DNA of 64,000 bases from assembly GCF_004664715.2 (NCBI RefSeq), contig NC_051065.1, positions 146,951,487 to 147,015,486 of the forward strand, read 5' to 3'. Of the stretch, positions 49,475 to 62,500 are shown piece by piece. The notes beneath the pieces were generated by a model. It made no database searches. It had not been told where the DNA came from and saw nothing but the letters and a program-made list of their open reading frames with translations. The position numbers and the translations under genes were made by a program. The stretch comes from Peromyscus leucopus (lineage: Eukaryota; Chordata; Mammalia; Rodentia; Cricetidae). The stretch's first letter is position 1, and every line of letters begins with the position of its first letter.

Positions 49475-49848
49475 GTGGTGTAGCTCAGCCTTAACACACA
49501 CCTTTAATCCAACAGTGTTCTGCTTGAATATTGTAAGCAGGATTAAATAAAGTCAACCAAAGGTCAAGAGGCAGAACAAGCAAGCAGATGACAGGAAAAA
49601 CCATAGAGAGTAAGAGGGAGTCAAGAGGATGGATAGAGAGAAGCACCTGGAATAGAATGGAGGGACATTCAGTTTGAGGAGTTTTCTTTGAGATGGTGTA
49701 AGAGAAACATTTTTTCGGGACATCAGCTGAGGAGGAAGGTCAACTGGGTGCTTTCTCTGCCTCTCTGAGCTAGCAGGCTTTCACCCCAATACCTGGCTTC
49801 TGAGTCTTTATTGGTAACATCGAATGACTGGGATTTTGTTACAAACAA
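49475..49848 (+). mobile_element. LTR-like element
   Basis: Starts TGTGGTGTAGCTC and ends GGGATTTTGTTACA, with internal CACACACCTTTAATCC and a TTTCACCCCAATACCTGGCTTC block shared with the element at 25039-25551. No exact target duplication found. Confidence 0.4.
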
Positions 49849-50837
49849 CACGTTTTCTTCTGTGATGTTCCCTGAGCCTTAAGTGTGAGAGCTGTGTTGT
49901 AGATCTACTCACCAAGTCTGGATACCCCACATGGTCTTTGTATTTTACAGTTGTGGTGTTTTGTGATGGTCTCATGGTCTCTGTCTTCTGCAAGAGAAGC
50001 TTCTTTGTGAAAGGTGAGAGGTAAGGAATAGTATTTCCCTTCCATCCTCCTCAATTCCATGGAAAGTAAAAGGGAGATAGAGATTCTTGTTAGAAATAGT
50101 TTTGCCTTGTCTCTACAAAACAAATCTTTCTTGAGTTGAAGAAACACCATTATCTATGGTGATCTACAAAGTTGTAGTTTATGAACTTTCAATATCTAGT
50201 TATGTTGACAAATCAAATATCCATTTTCTGTCTTTTGAGAAAATCTGTATTTTACCTTCTAGATCAGTCAGAGTCTCTTCTTGATGCTTCATTTGTTAAA
50301 ATGTTCTGAGCCTGTGAGCCCTAGTTTGTTTTGTTATTCAGCTATTCTTATGGGTGGCATTCTTGTTTTGTTTTGTTTTATTTTAACCTGGGTGAAATTA
50401 TTTAGTCTTGAGGGCCTCAATCTTGATATCCTCCAGCCTCAGCCTTCTGAGTACTGATATAAAGGGTATGTGACACCATGTAAGGTTATATTAAATCTTT
50501 TTGAAAAGTTATCTTGTAACTAGATCCTGATCTCCCACACTGTATGAAAGTCATTTCAAAATGGAAGGTTCTGTGCACACTACTGAGGGAAAAGAGTCAT
50601 CATCAGTCTTATCCAGATGTGAGCCCTGGGAAGATATGTCCAGTGGTGCAATGGAGCATGAATGCTATGGGAGTAACCAACCACTTTCTGAATGGGTTCA
50701 AAGCCTCCTCCACAGGATGGAACACGTGACTCGTAGTGTTAACAGGGTCCCAAATCCATGGCTTGGTTAAGTCATAGGCCCTGGGGGGAAGTCCTGGCAC
50801 TGTTATTCTGCTAAAAGGACATAATAATAAACTGCCT
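49849..50837. other. Intergenic, no gene recognised
   Basis: No gene seen. A short B1-like antisense piece may lie near 50390-50480. Confidence 0.4.
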
Positions 50838-50839
50838 CC

Positions 50840-50845
<6 letters not shown>

Positions 50846-50870
<25 letters not shown>

Positions 50871-51016
50871 GGTTTTTCGAGACAGGGTTTCTCTGTGTAG
50901 TTTTGTGCCTTTTCTGGAACTCACTTGGTAGCTCAGGCTGGCCTCGAACTCACAGAGATCTGCCTGGCTCTGCCTCCCGAGTGCTGGGATTAAAGGCGTG
51001 TGCCACCACCGCCTGG
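50846..51016 (-). mobile_element. B1 SINE, antisense, 8-bp flanking repeat
   Basis: Poly(T) head and reversed B1. CCTAAGAT occurs at 50838-50845 and 51017-51024. Confidence 0.9.
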
Positions 51017-51024
51017 CCTAAGAT

Positions 51025-53080
51025 CTTACCTTTGTATCCATAGATTAGTGCAACTTTCAACCTTCATCAGAAACACTTCTTTTTATAGTAGATGGTGATA
51101 CTAGAGACCCTCAATGGTCAACATGCAGAGAATAAGAAACTGTGGCGTGCTCAGCTCTAAATGGGACGTCTGTATCTCTCATCATCTTCCTCCAAGGCCC
51201 ATGGATCATCACAGAAGAGGAGGCAGAAAGATGGCAAGAGACAGAGGGAATGACGTCTGTAGTCTGCAGATGTAACAGTCCAGGTGTTCTCATGTGACTT
51301 GATCCTCTAAAACAGCTGGTAAGTTTGTATTACATTTCTCTTCAACAACTTATGAAGCTCATAATTTCTTCTTTGTGCATGTGTGCAACATAAAATCCAT
51401 AATTTCTTTAGAAATTTTCAGCTCCCTGTTTTAAAAAGAAAATCAAATTTGAAAATAGGAATGAATTTGTATGGACCCTAGCCACCTTATAAGATAGGCA
51501 GTTCAAAAAGGATTCTAAGTAGGTTTTACATGTAACTCCCACAGAAAGGTGATTTCTCTCTTCCTTCCTTGCAAGTATATTGGTTTGTTGCTTTTCTATA
51601 AGCTTTTTCTTGAGATTCAGTTGTTTTCATTTGCTAAAGTGTGTGTGGGTGTTTTGCTTCCATGTATGGCTTGTGTTGTGTATGTGCAGTGCCTTCAGTG
51701 GTCAGAAGAGGGCAGCAGATCTCCTGAAACAAATTACAGATGGTTGTTAGCTACCATACTGTCACTAGGAATGGAAGCTGGGTCCTCTGGAAAAGCAGTC
51801 CATGCTGTTAACTGCTGATCTGTCTTTTCTTAATCTTGCCATCCTTCCTAGAGTCATCCTAAAGCAAAATAAATAAACAAAAAATAAATTAAAGAGGTTA
51901 AGAAAAGATGATCATTTTCTAGTTACATTAATTCTGCAAGGACTGGGTAGAGTTATGCAGTGCTTCAAGATTTTATGGAATGCATGAAAATCGCAAATGT
52001 CATCATATGTTCTTGGTGGAAGGACAACGAAGCAGTAACCTTCATGTAAGGCACAGCTTACTGGAGACAATTTCAGAACTGCTGCAGTGGGGGTGGGAAG
52101 CACCTGTGGATTTCAAGATAGGAGCATGGCTCTTACTCAAACAAAGAAGTGACACTGATGCCTTTGTAGAGAAGAAAAGAACTCCTACCACCGGAGAAAA
52201 AGCAAGCAAAAGCTGTAGTGGAGAGGACTGACCTAGGGCAGAAGGCATGGCTGTGAGGGGCCCGGGCCCCGATCTTATGGCTGATACAGAAAAGGCGGTG
52301 CAGGAGTAAAGCCAAGGTTGCTTTCTTAGCACTATCTTATTTGTGTGGCACAGCCTTGCCTCTTCTCAGCCACTCTGTGAAACTGTGAGGCCGGTGCTGT
52401 TCTACAGATGAGGACATTTTGTTGGAGGGGAAGGAGCTCCAGGTCAGTTGTTTTGTCTCTGACTCCTGGGTTGTGTTTAGTGCACTTAAAACAGCATGTT
52501 GTGAAAGGAACACTAAGACAGGGTTTCTGCTCACTTCCTGCAAACTGTTCAACTTCAGTTTTCACAAAACCATTATTTTATATCATCAATAAATGCATGT
52601 ATTTACTTATTTTTGTGTTTATGGCATACACATGTACATATGCATAGTGTCCTCCTCTATGCCGTATTCTCTTAAGATGACACCTCTCATCGAACCCAGA
52701 ACTTGGCATCTTTTCAACTACGCTGGTGGCCAACAAGCCCTAGTGGGATCCCCCGTCTCTACCACCGCCCTCCTCCAGCACTGAGGTTCAGATGTCCACT
52801 GCCGTGGCATTGGACATGTGGTGCTGAGGATCTGAACTCAACTCCTTGTGACCATCTCCCCAGCCTCTCCATAAATCTTTTTAAATTTAACCCTGGATTT
52901 CCTGGTGGGGGGAACCCATGGCCTGTTTGTGGTACCTGAGATGGTGCCTAAGACACCGGTAAGGCTTGTGTATGTGCAATTTCTGTCAGAAAGGTCAATC
53001 TTCTTATACATTTCTACTGTGAAATTATGCATATTTACCTTATAGTTATTGTTGTGTTGTTTTTAGTTTACTAAAAAATG
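51025..53080. other. Intergenic with SINE fragments, no gene recognised
   Basis: Pieces of antisense B3-like SINE at about 51700-51830 and 52795-52870. No coding exon found. Confidence 0.45.
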
Positions 53081-53084
53081 TATA

Positions 53085-53204
53085 TAACCCAAGATCCAGG
53101 GGAGATGGGACACACCTATAATCCTAGCACTCAGGAGGTGGAGACAGAGTATGGTCATTTAAACCAGCTTGGTCTTCATTCTGAGCATAGAGAGACCCTG
53201 TGCC

Positions 53205-53261
<57 letters not shown>
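53085..53261 (+). mobile_element. Diverged B1-type SINE with 59-base poly(A)
   Basis: Core CACACCTATAATCCTAGCAC, then GAGACCCTGTGCCC and an uninterrupted poly(A) at 53203-53261. Confidence 0.75.
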
Positions 53262-53264
<3 letters not shown>

Positions 53265-53380
53265 CCAACCTGACCGACCAAACCAAATTGAAACAATAAC
53301 TCCCCAAACATCAACATAAACTGCCCACCCAAATTCAATGATTACAAAAGTGAATGCTACATTTAAAAGTGTTATGAAGG

Positions 53381-53562
53381 GCTGGAGGGATGGCTCAGAG
53401 GTTAAGAGCACTGACTGCTCTTCCAGAGGTTCTGAGTTCAATTCCCAGCAACCACAAGGTTGCTCACAACCATCTGTAATGAGATCTGGTGCCCTCTTCT
53501 GACCTGCATGTGTATATGCAGACAGAACACTGTATACATAATAAATAAATCTTTAAAAAAAA
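53381..53562 (+). mobile_element. B2 SINE, sense
   Basis: tRNA-derived head GGGCTGGAGGGATGGCTCAG through AATAAATAAATCTTTAAAA. GTTATGAAG is repeated just before it and at about 53589, a likely target duplication. Confidence 0.92.
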
Positions 53563-53924
53563 AATCCGCCTTTAAAATGAAAAAAAGGGTTATGAAGTGC
53601 CAATATCACATTTTAATTTTAATTCATGAATGAATTTGAATCAGCTTTTCCAAGGACATACGGACTTACTTTTCTTTTCTTTTTTCTTTTACTTGGAAAC
53701 TGTTGTTTTTCCTTTTTTTCCAGGTTTTTTTTTTTTTTTTATAATCAATTTAATTTACCTATCACCCACAGATTCCCCTGTCGTGGACTTACTTCTCTAT
53801 TTACTTAACAGAGATACCCAAGTATATCCCACAATAGCCTGATGGCTATTCCTGCAAATGGCGGAGAAGCTTCCACCAGAGGGTTTCCCCCATGCTCCTC
53901 TCTCTGAAACCCCTTGTTCCACCT

Positions 53925-54242
53925 CTAAACACCAACAAAAGTGTGTATAGCTTCAGCAAATAAGTTGTGGAGGTAGGCAAATATCCATTCTTTAACAGTC
54001 CTGTAGGTGGAGCCAGGGATCACAATGGTGTCTCTGTCAGGAAACCTTAACAAGCCTGTTTTCTCCATCCTGGGGAGACCTTGAGATCTGTTCAGCAGCT
54101 CATGGGCCTCTTCCTCAGTTCTAAAGCAAGTTTTCACATGCATGATGTGTACAAAGTGTAGGTTAAAAATGTTTCTCATTGCCACCCTGGACAATCTCAT
54201 TGAACTCATAGAGCTTTCTAAGCCGCATTTTACCTCAAACAT
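53925..54242 (-). other. Unidentified antisense ORF, possible processed pseudogene
   Basis: 105 codons, long for non-repeat sequence here and of normal amino-acid mix (for example RTEEEAHELLNRSQGLPRME and PDRDTIVIPGSTYRTVKEWI). A poly(T) at 53727-53743 downstream in its orientation could be a retroposed poly(A) tail. I do not recognise the protein. It may also be a chance ORF. Confidence 0.3.
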
Positions 54243-54574
54243 ACATCACCATTGAAAATGTAATATATGACTAACAAAAAACACATTGAGAAATCTTACA
54301 TGACACAGTGCTGGAAGTTTCTACTGACTGTTCTGGAGTTGATTTCTCAATTTCCCTTTTCTCTTTGCCCATCTGCTAGAGTACCTTAGAGGAAACCCCA
54401 TTTTTGAAGATTTCTCCCCAGTTAGCTCTCTTATACTGGACACTTACTGATCTTTCCGGAGTAGGTCAGGTGTCTTGATGTGAAGTTTTAAACGTTTCTG
54501 AATATTTACCTGTGACAGAAATAGACACCCAGGGGGAGAATTAGAAGAGGAGCTTGAATCTTCTGATACACATA

Positions 54575-54602
54575 ATGTGGCTAGAAGAACCTCAAAGGAA
54601 AT
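54575..54602 (+). CDS. Clec4d: Clec4d exon 1
   Basis: ATG at 54575 (A at -3), nine codons plus one base, donor GTGAGT at 54603. MWLEE followed by Q.K matches the family start. The intron starts with a long CT run straight after the donor. Confidence 0.85.
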
Positions 54603-54605
54603 GTG

Positions 54606-54685
<80 letters not shown>

Positions 54686-56483
54686 TTCCCTCCCTCCTTC
54701 CTTTCCTCCCTCCTCCTCCTCCCTCAAGACAAAGTACAGGTTAGCCTTGAATTTTCTGTATAACCCAGGTTGGCCTCCAACTGGATCTTCTTGTTTCCAT
54801 CTTCTGAGGGCTGAGACGACAGGTTATGTGCTATCACGCCCAGCCCTTTTCATGTTTAACAGGTAGAAGTATTGATGACTATGACTTTAAAATGTGAATT
54901 AATGCAGTGCAAAGGTGACAGGGATGACAGCCAAATGAGCTGCATAACAGACACTAGAATCAGATTGAACGAAGAGAAGAGATAAAATATACAAAAAAGA
55001 AATGGGATAAAAAGAAAAGGAGAATTAATTAAATTCTTTGGAAGATTACTTCGAAGGGAAGGGAGAACTATAGAAAACACACAGACATAGGCTCATGATA
55101 TGCCAGAGAATCTATCTGCTAAGGGATACTACTGGATTTGCACAGTGAGACTGTTAAATAATACTCTGTTATATTACATTATATAACAAGATACAGATGC
55201 ATCTTCTGGATATGGCATGGCCATTGCAGCCATGAACTCACAGCAGCTGTGGCAACCTGCACACGATCAGTCAACATGCCAGTAGGCAGCCCTCGGTGGA
55301 CTCTGTGGATCACAAAATCAACAACAGCAAAAAAGCAGAGAACGTGAATGGGGAATTGGGAACATGCTGGAGATGCCTGAGGATGGGAGTGGGGGTGAGA
55401 TGGGGGTCTTAAGGATGGATATGATCGAGTTACATTGCTTGGATGTATGAAATTATCAAAGAATAAATAAAAGATGTTCTAGTAATAAGAAATGTGTGGC
55501 AAAAATGTTAAAATATGTTTAACATTCGAGTCTTGCTTAAAATCTCATCAGTTTACTATAGCTAACTTCAACAGGACCACACAGTACTGCAGTCCTGAAA
55601 AATACTGTTTTGCTTTATTTGCTTATTTTTGTTTTGTTTTTTTTTGTTTTGTACTGGGGACTAGAAGCAGTGTCTACCACATGTTAGAGAAGTAAGTGCC
55701 CAACCTTGAGGTACACTCCTTTCTTTACTCTTTACTTTTAATTTCCACATGGAATCTCATTGTGTTTCATGGACTAGCCTTGAACTCCCTCTGTAGCCCA
55801 GGCAGGCCTTGAATTTAGTCCTTCCCTCACCTCCTGAAGAGCTGGGATTACATGCCTGTTATACAAGGCCTGGCAGAGAAAAAAATACTGCTAAGAATAT
55901 CCCTTTATACAAATAAATGCAGTTATTTCTGTGGCGTAGAGTTCTAGATTAAAGTCGGTACAGCAAACACAATGCATTTGCACATGGATAAATTCTCGGC
56001 CATCGAGGTGGCTTGGTACGTGACAGCACCTGCCATCAAGCCTGAGGACCCACACTGGAGGGCGAGAGCTAGATCCCACACGTTGTCTTCTGATCTCCAC
56101 GTGCACCCTGGCACATGCACACACACAGATAAATGAAATCAAAAGCTAAGAACGGGCAAAGCTGCTCACTGGTGCTTCTCAGGGGCTTTTCTCAGGGGCT
56201 AGCCTCAGCAACACAGCCGTCTCCTCTCCTGAGTACTCTCTCAACCGGGCCAACACTGCATGCTTTCCATATGTTTTTTGGATCAATATGAAAAACCTTG
56301 CCACAATATTTTAGTTTATAGTTCCCCAATGGAACATGCTTTGATTTGTTTAAAGACTGCTTATAATTTCAGCAGATTAAATACACTGCTCATAATTTTA
56401 CACAGTTTTTTTAATTGACTTTAGAAATTCTTTATGTGTGTTTGATAGTGATATTACAACAGGGCTTTCTTTTCTCTCTCTCT

Positions 56484-56532
<49 letters not shown>

Positions 56533-59500
56533 TGTGTGTTGTGTGTGTGTATGCGCGCGCGCACGCACATGGGCACCTGCATGCATGTTTTACGTTATTT
56601 ATGCTATGTAGAAGCTTTAATTTTTATGGCTTTTGTTTTTATGTTCTGCTTATAAAAACCTTTCTTTATAAAAGCAAGCTTATATTTTTCTTTGTTATTT
56701 ACTAGCAGGTTCTAAGATTGGTTTATTCACATGAAATATTTAAGTCTCTCGTACTTCTAAAATACCTTCTGCACTCTCCCATTTGGCCTGCGGCTTGATA
56801 ATCTTGGCTTCCCTCATGGCAGAGAGGAAACTAACCTATTTTTCTTTTTGTCTTAGCAAAAGTATCCGACACCCCAAGCTGATCCCTTGGGTCTTGGCTG
56901 TGGTTTTCATCTCACTTCTCAGTGCTTGCTTTATTGCAAGTTGTTTGGGTAAGCTACTAGACAAGCTGAAGCTCATCTTGAATTATTTTCCCCAAGAATT
57001 TCCAACATATGTACTGCGAGTCTCACTTTTCCTCAGTGTATCCACATACAACCCATTCGCTGTCTTAGGCTTAACATCAGAGCTGTGCACTTGATTTTCT
57101 AATGTATATGAGACTTTTCTGTTTGCTTCCAGAAAAGCACTTTGCTAAGGTCGTATTGACATATAGAAGCTCTATGCATTAAATGTGTCCACATCAAGAT
57201 TAGGGACAAATATGTCCCCATGATACCATCAGTACCACTGACCTCACAGGAAGGCCTGTTTTTTCTGATATCAAGCTTTAAGATAAGGTTGTTAGGACTG
57301 AATTAATACAGTGTTGGTCTAAGACAAATAGGCTGGAGAAAGAATAGATACTTGCAGTAAAGAATCTGCATATATAATTCCTTATCTAAAATAAAGGGGG
57401 ATGTTTCAGAGTTATGGGGAAGGGAGAGTTTTGTTTAAACATGATTATATTTAATAAATGAAATTGGGCTCTTGCATCATATCATGTACAAACAACAGCC
57501 CATATAGTGAAAATAGAACTCTATAGGACAGAATACTTGTACTGCCTTAATGTGTGGAATTCATAGTAATCTGTCAAAACAATTGGAAACGTCAGCAGTA
57601 TAATAAACAATGGACAAAGTCTTAAGCAGACATTATAGAGAAGAGAAAATGGAAAGATAGGAAATACACACACTGTCAACCTCCTTGGTTGTTAGGGGAA
57701 GTAAAACTGCAATTCACAATGATTCAACACTATAAAAACACCAGGATGGTAATAACTAAAATAGACAGCACCCGATGATGAAGATGTAGAAAACTGGACC
57801 TGTGGTGCTTACCCACAGGAGAGAGCACAGAGTAGTGAACCTGTTTGGAAAGCTTCCCCACACACCTCATTTACCACACATGTAACTACACCAGCAACAG
57901 AAATGCATACTTACTCACTTTAGGATGCAAGATCAAAAATGTTCAGAGTAACACAGTTCACAGCAGCCAAACACTGGAAGCAACGGATGTGCTAGCAGTC
58001 AAAGAGATCAAGGCATTTCACTGTGTGAAGACAACAGATCACTTCCTAGTTATGAAAATGGATGAACTATAGCTATGGGCAGCAATATTGTTTCAGAAAC
58101 AATGCTGATCATAAGTCAGTACCAAAGGACGCATGCCACCTGAGCCCATTCATAGAGAATCCCAAAGATGGTCATTCTGATCTGTATGGTTCCTGGCTGA
58201 AACTGTGAAGCAAAGCACAGGGTGAAGACTTTAAAAGCCACAAAATGGTTAACTGCAAAGGAAGAGTTGGCTGTGTTTGGGGTATGATGGCTACCTGGGG
58301 TGTTGACCCTATTCTATTTCTTGAACTTGGCTGTCTTTCCCCAAAGTGTTCACGTTATGCTAATTTACCAACCTGTACATTTATTTTATTTTTTTACTTT
58401 TTAATATGTGATTATATTTCAACTATTTTAAATATAGTAAAAAACATTATTAAACTCATGAAGTTCATAAAACTTTGTAGAACTAGCCCAGTGTTTGTCA
58501 AAATGTCACTCTTACGCACATTCTGATAGAATAACCTGAAAATGGCACGCACCTAAAAGATTCTGAAACTTCCGATGTAAATCACAACATGGATAAAACG
58601 ATTATAAAATTTTAGCTTTCTGCAGTTGCTTTCAATGAATTTACCTAGGATCATGGAATGGTGTAGGAAAGAAAAAGAGTGTGTGGGCCTTAACTGTGAG
58701 GGAAGAAGAAGGGTGGGGAGATGGGTCCACTTTTCTAAACCGGTGTCTACACAGAGCATAGCTGTTTTTCCTGCCTTGCAGTGACTCATCATTACTTCTC
58801 ATGCTGGATGCAAAAAGCAAGAATGGTGAAGTTCTCAGACTACCACACAAGGCTAACGTGTACCCAAGAGGAGCCAGAACCCGGAGCTGCAGGTAACAGA
58901 GGAACTTCTTATGTGCTTCCACTCAGCTTTTAAAGAGCATCCATAGTAAATCAGAAAGGAAACACATGAGAACTGGCTACAAGAATGAATATCAGTCAAT
59001 TAGGACAGAATCACTTCTCTTGACTGTAGTCAAACAGTGCCACACATTATCTAGTTTATTTTTGTGATGCTGGAAATCGAATGCAAGGCCTTATGCATGT
59101 TTGGCAATTGCTCCCCATCGACACATCTTGCTTTGTTTGTTTGTTTTTTGAGACAGGGTCCCACTATGTAGCCCAGGCTGGCCTGGAACTAGATACCTTC
59201 TTGCCTCTGTCTTCTAAGAGCTCAGATTACAGGTCTGCCTCATTACCCTAGATCAGTATTTTTGACATCTGAAACATAACAGGAGCTTCCATTTTTCCTT
59301 GATTCAGATCTATCATGAGGACAGTTTCTTCTCAGTTTATATAACTTTGCTGAGATGCCTATTTATTTATATTCTAGAATTTATAAAGTTATGGAGAATT
59401 AAGAAATGCTTGAGTTTTGCATAGTCTTTGCTTTTTGTCCAAATAAAATATCCTGCAAAAGGCTTTGTTATAGGAACATTTTGCTTAATTTTAAATTAAA

Positions 59501-62500
59501 AACTCTCTCTCTCCCTTCTCAATTCCTTCCTTTCTTTCTTTGCTAAGTATCAAATTCAGGAATTTTCACATTCTAGGAAAGTACTTTACCATTGAGCTAC
59601 ACTGCTAGCTCTGGAAATATTTAAATATATGAAAGCAAACACATGTAATGACACTGAATAATGTTAATGTCTTCTAAGATAATACTCGTAGTAAGATAAG
59701 TATGCACCGTCACAAATGAAATGCTCCTTTGTAACTAATGCCTATTTCAATTCTCACCCGAGGAGTTATCTGGAACTGTTGTCCTGTTAGCTGGGTAGCC
59801 TTCCAGTCTAACTGTTACTTTCCTCTTAATGACAACCAGACGTGGTCTGAGAGTGAGAGGAACTGCTCTGGGATGGGCAGTCATCTGGTGACCATCAACA
59901 CCGAAGCAGAGCAGGTATGTATTAACTCAGCTCACACCGACGTTCCTGTTTCATTATGTTGCTGTGACAAACACAACCAAAAGGAACTTCAAAGAGGAAA
60001 GGGTTTGTTTCCACTCACAGCTAATAGCTTACAATCCATCACGGAGGGAACTCAGGTCAGGCATTCGTGCAGGAACTTGATACAAAAACCAAGAAGGAAC
60101 ACTGCTTCCTGGCCCACTCAAAGGCTCCTAGGTAACTAGTTTCTTTTGTGCCCAGGACCACCTGCAGGGAATGGTGCTCCCCACAGTAGGCTGGGTCCTT
60201 CTTATGTCAATTAACAATCCACACAACCCCTCACAGACAAACCCATAAGCCAGTCTGATTTGGATATCCCTCCCCTGAGAGTCCCTTCTCCAGTAATTCT
60301 AAGCTATGTGGAGTAGACAGTAAAAGCTACCCTGTTGCCTTAAATCTCTTCACAGAGCAGAAATTTCCTGACTCCCTATGTATCTTTCCTTCGTGTCTTT
60401 CATCAGCCTGGAAAGCCTTTTCTTCCTCTCCCACTCTTTCCCTTTCCTTTCTCCATTCCCTTCCTCTCTCAACTCTGACTTTCAATTGTGTTTTTCATAA
60501 TAACAAAGTCATCATAGCATAATTTACCCTTCCTCTGATAATAGAAAACATACACCAGAGGATTTATATAGTTCAATGCATATCTTTCTTTTTTATTGAA
60601 TTCTCTCATTCAATAATTTCCTCTCTCTCCACTCCTCCTAGGCCGCCTGCCACAACAACTTTCTCTTTCCCCCAGATCCATTTCCCCTCCATTTCCTCCC
60701 TAGAAAAGAGCAGGTCTCCAAGAGACAACAGCCAGACAGGACAAAACAATAAGACAATGTGAAAGCCTTCATATTGATGCTGGACAAGGTAACCCAATAG
60801 AAGGAAAGAGTCTCAGAGACACACACACTCCCACTGTTAGGAGTATCACAAGAACACCAAGCTAACAGTCATAACATATACACAGACCTGGTGCAGGCCA
60901 TGTGCATGGGTAGAAATGCATGTACTTTATATGTTAGAAAATTAGTCAGTTTTCTGTATGTGGCCAACTTCTGGTCTTTCCAGACTTTAATGATGTGTCA
61001 CTTCTCTCTGAAACCTGCCCTTTCCTACTCTGCTTTCCCTAGTCTATGGCGCAGGCTCTGCTTAGGCTCTTTAAACACAGAGGAATGTCAACTTTTACTC
61101 CAGTGACTTGCAGCTCCTCCAATGACTCCCACTTGATCAAAGGCTCAGACCAAGCTTTCCTTGCCTTTGTATTTCCAATATCCTGCACAAAGCCAGACAT
61201 ACAGTAGGACTCATGAGCATACAGAAGGACATACAGTAGGACACATGGCATACAGAAGGACATACAGAATAAAAACAGAAAATACAGTAAAAAAAAAAAA
61301 AAAAAAGAGATACAGAAACAACAGTAGGACTCATGAGCATACAGAAGGACATACAGTAGGACACATGAGCATACAGAAGGACATACAGTAGAACTCATGA
61401 GCATACAGAAGGACATACAGTAGGACTCATGAGCATACAGAAGGACATACAGTGGGACTCATGAGCATACAGAATGACATACAGTGGGACACAGGACCAT
61501 ATAACTACATGAGTGGCTAATGAGGACTGAAATGGCTTCTTATATATATGGAAGATAATTCTAATGTGTGGTACTAATTCTAAGTAAATACATTTGAAGA
61601 TAACTTCAGTTTGTAAAGAGCTGAAACTGCTCTCTTCATGTGTTATATTTTTCCGTTATATTTCCCTGAGATCCTGCTTGCCAAAAACTCATTGAATACA
61701 ACCCAACCCTGCCACTGGAAGCCTTACCCGGCTACAAGAGATGGTCAGTTAAGACTCTGTATCTCCCACTACTAGGAGTCCTCATTAGGATCACCTTCAT
61801 GGATTTCAGGAAGTTTCCACTGCACTAGGCTTCCACACCACCCACAAAATACCCCCCAATTCCAGCTGTTTCTCTCCACCCACCCACCCACACACACACA
61901 ACTGATCCCTCCTTCTCCTATCCCCACAAACCCCTAGTCTACTCACAAAATCTATTCTATTTCCTCTTCTAGGGAGATCCATGAGTACCCCCTGGAGTCC
62001 TCCTCTTCAAATACCCTCTCTGGGTCTATGGATTATAGCTTGAGTGTCATTTACTTAATGGCTCATATCCATTTATAAGTGAATACATGTCGTATTTGTC
62101 TTTCTGGGTCTTGGTTACCTCACTCAGGATAATTTTTTCTAGTTTCATCCACTTGCCTCCAAATTTCATGATGTCATTTTTTAACAGTAACATTCCATTG
62201 TATAAATCTACCACATTTTCTTTATCTATTCTGTGGTTGAGGAACATTTAGGTTGTTTCTAGTTTCTGGCTATTATGAATAAAACTGCATCAACATGGTT
62301 GAGCAAGTGTCCTTATGGTAGGATTGAGCATCCTTTAACTATATTCCCAAGAGTGGTATAGCTGGGTCTTGAGGTAGATTGATTTCCAATTTTACGAGGA
62401 AGCACCATGTTGATTTCCAGTACAAGTTTGTACTCCCACTGGCAATGGAGGAGTGTTCTCCTTGCTACACATCCTTGCTAGCATGAGCTCTCACTTGCTT

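Noticed and set aside
53381..53450. Possible tRNA gene (A/B-box-like sequence)
   Set aside because: This is the tRNA-derived head of a B2 SINE, not a tRNA gene.
56398..56586. Minus ORF rich in His-Thr and Arg-Glu repeats
   Set aside because: Translation of the CT/TG microsatellite.
61039..61416. 125-codon minus ORF with repeated MSFCML-like peptide
   Set aside because: Product of the 32-bp tandem repeat in a Clec4d intron.
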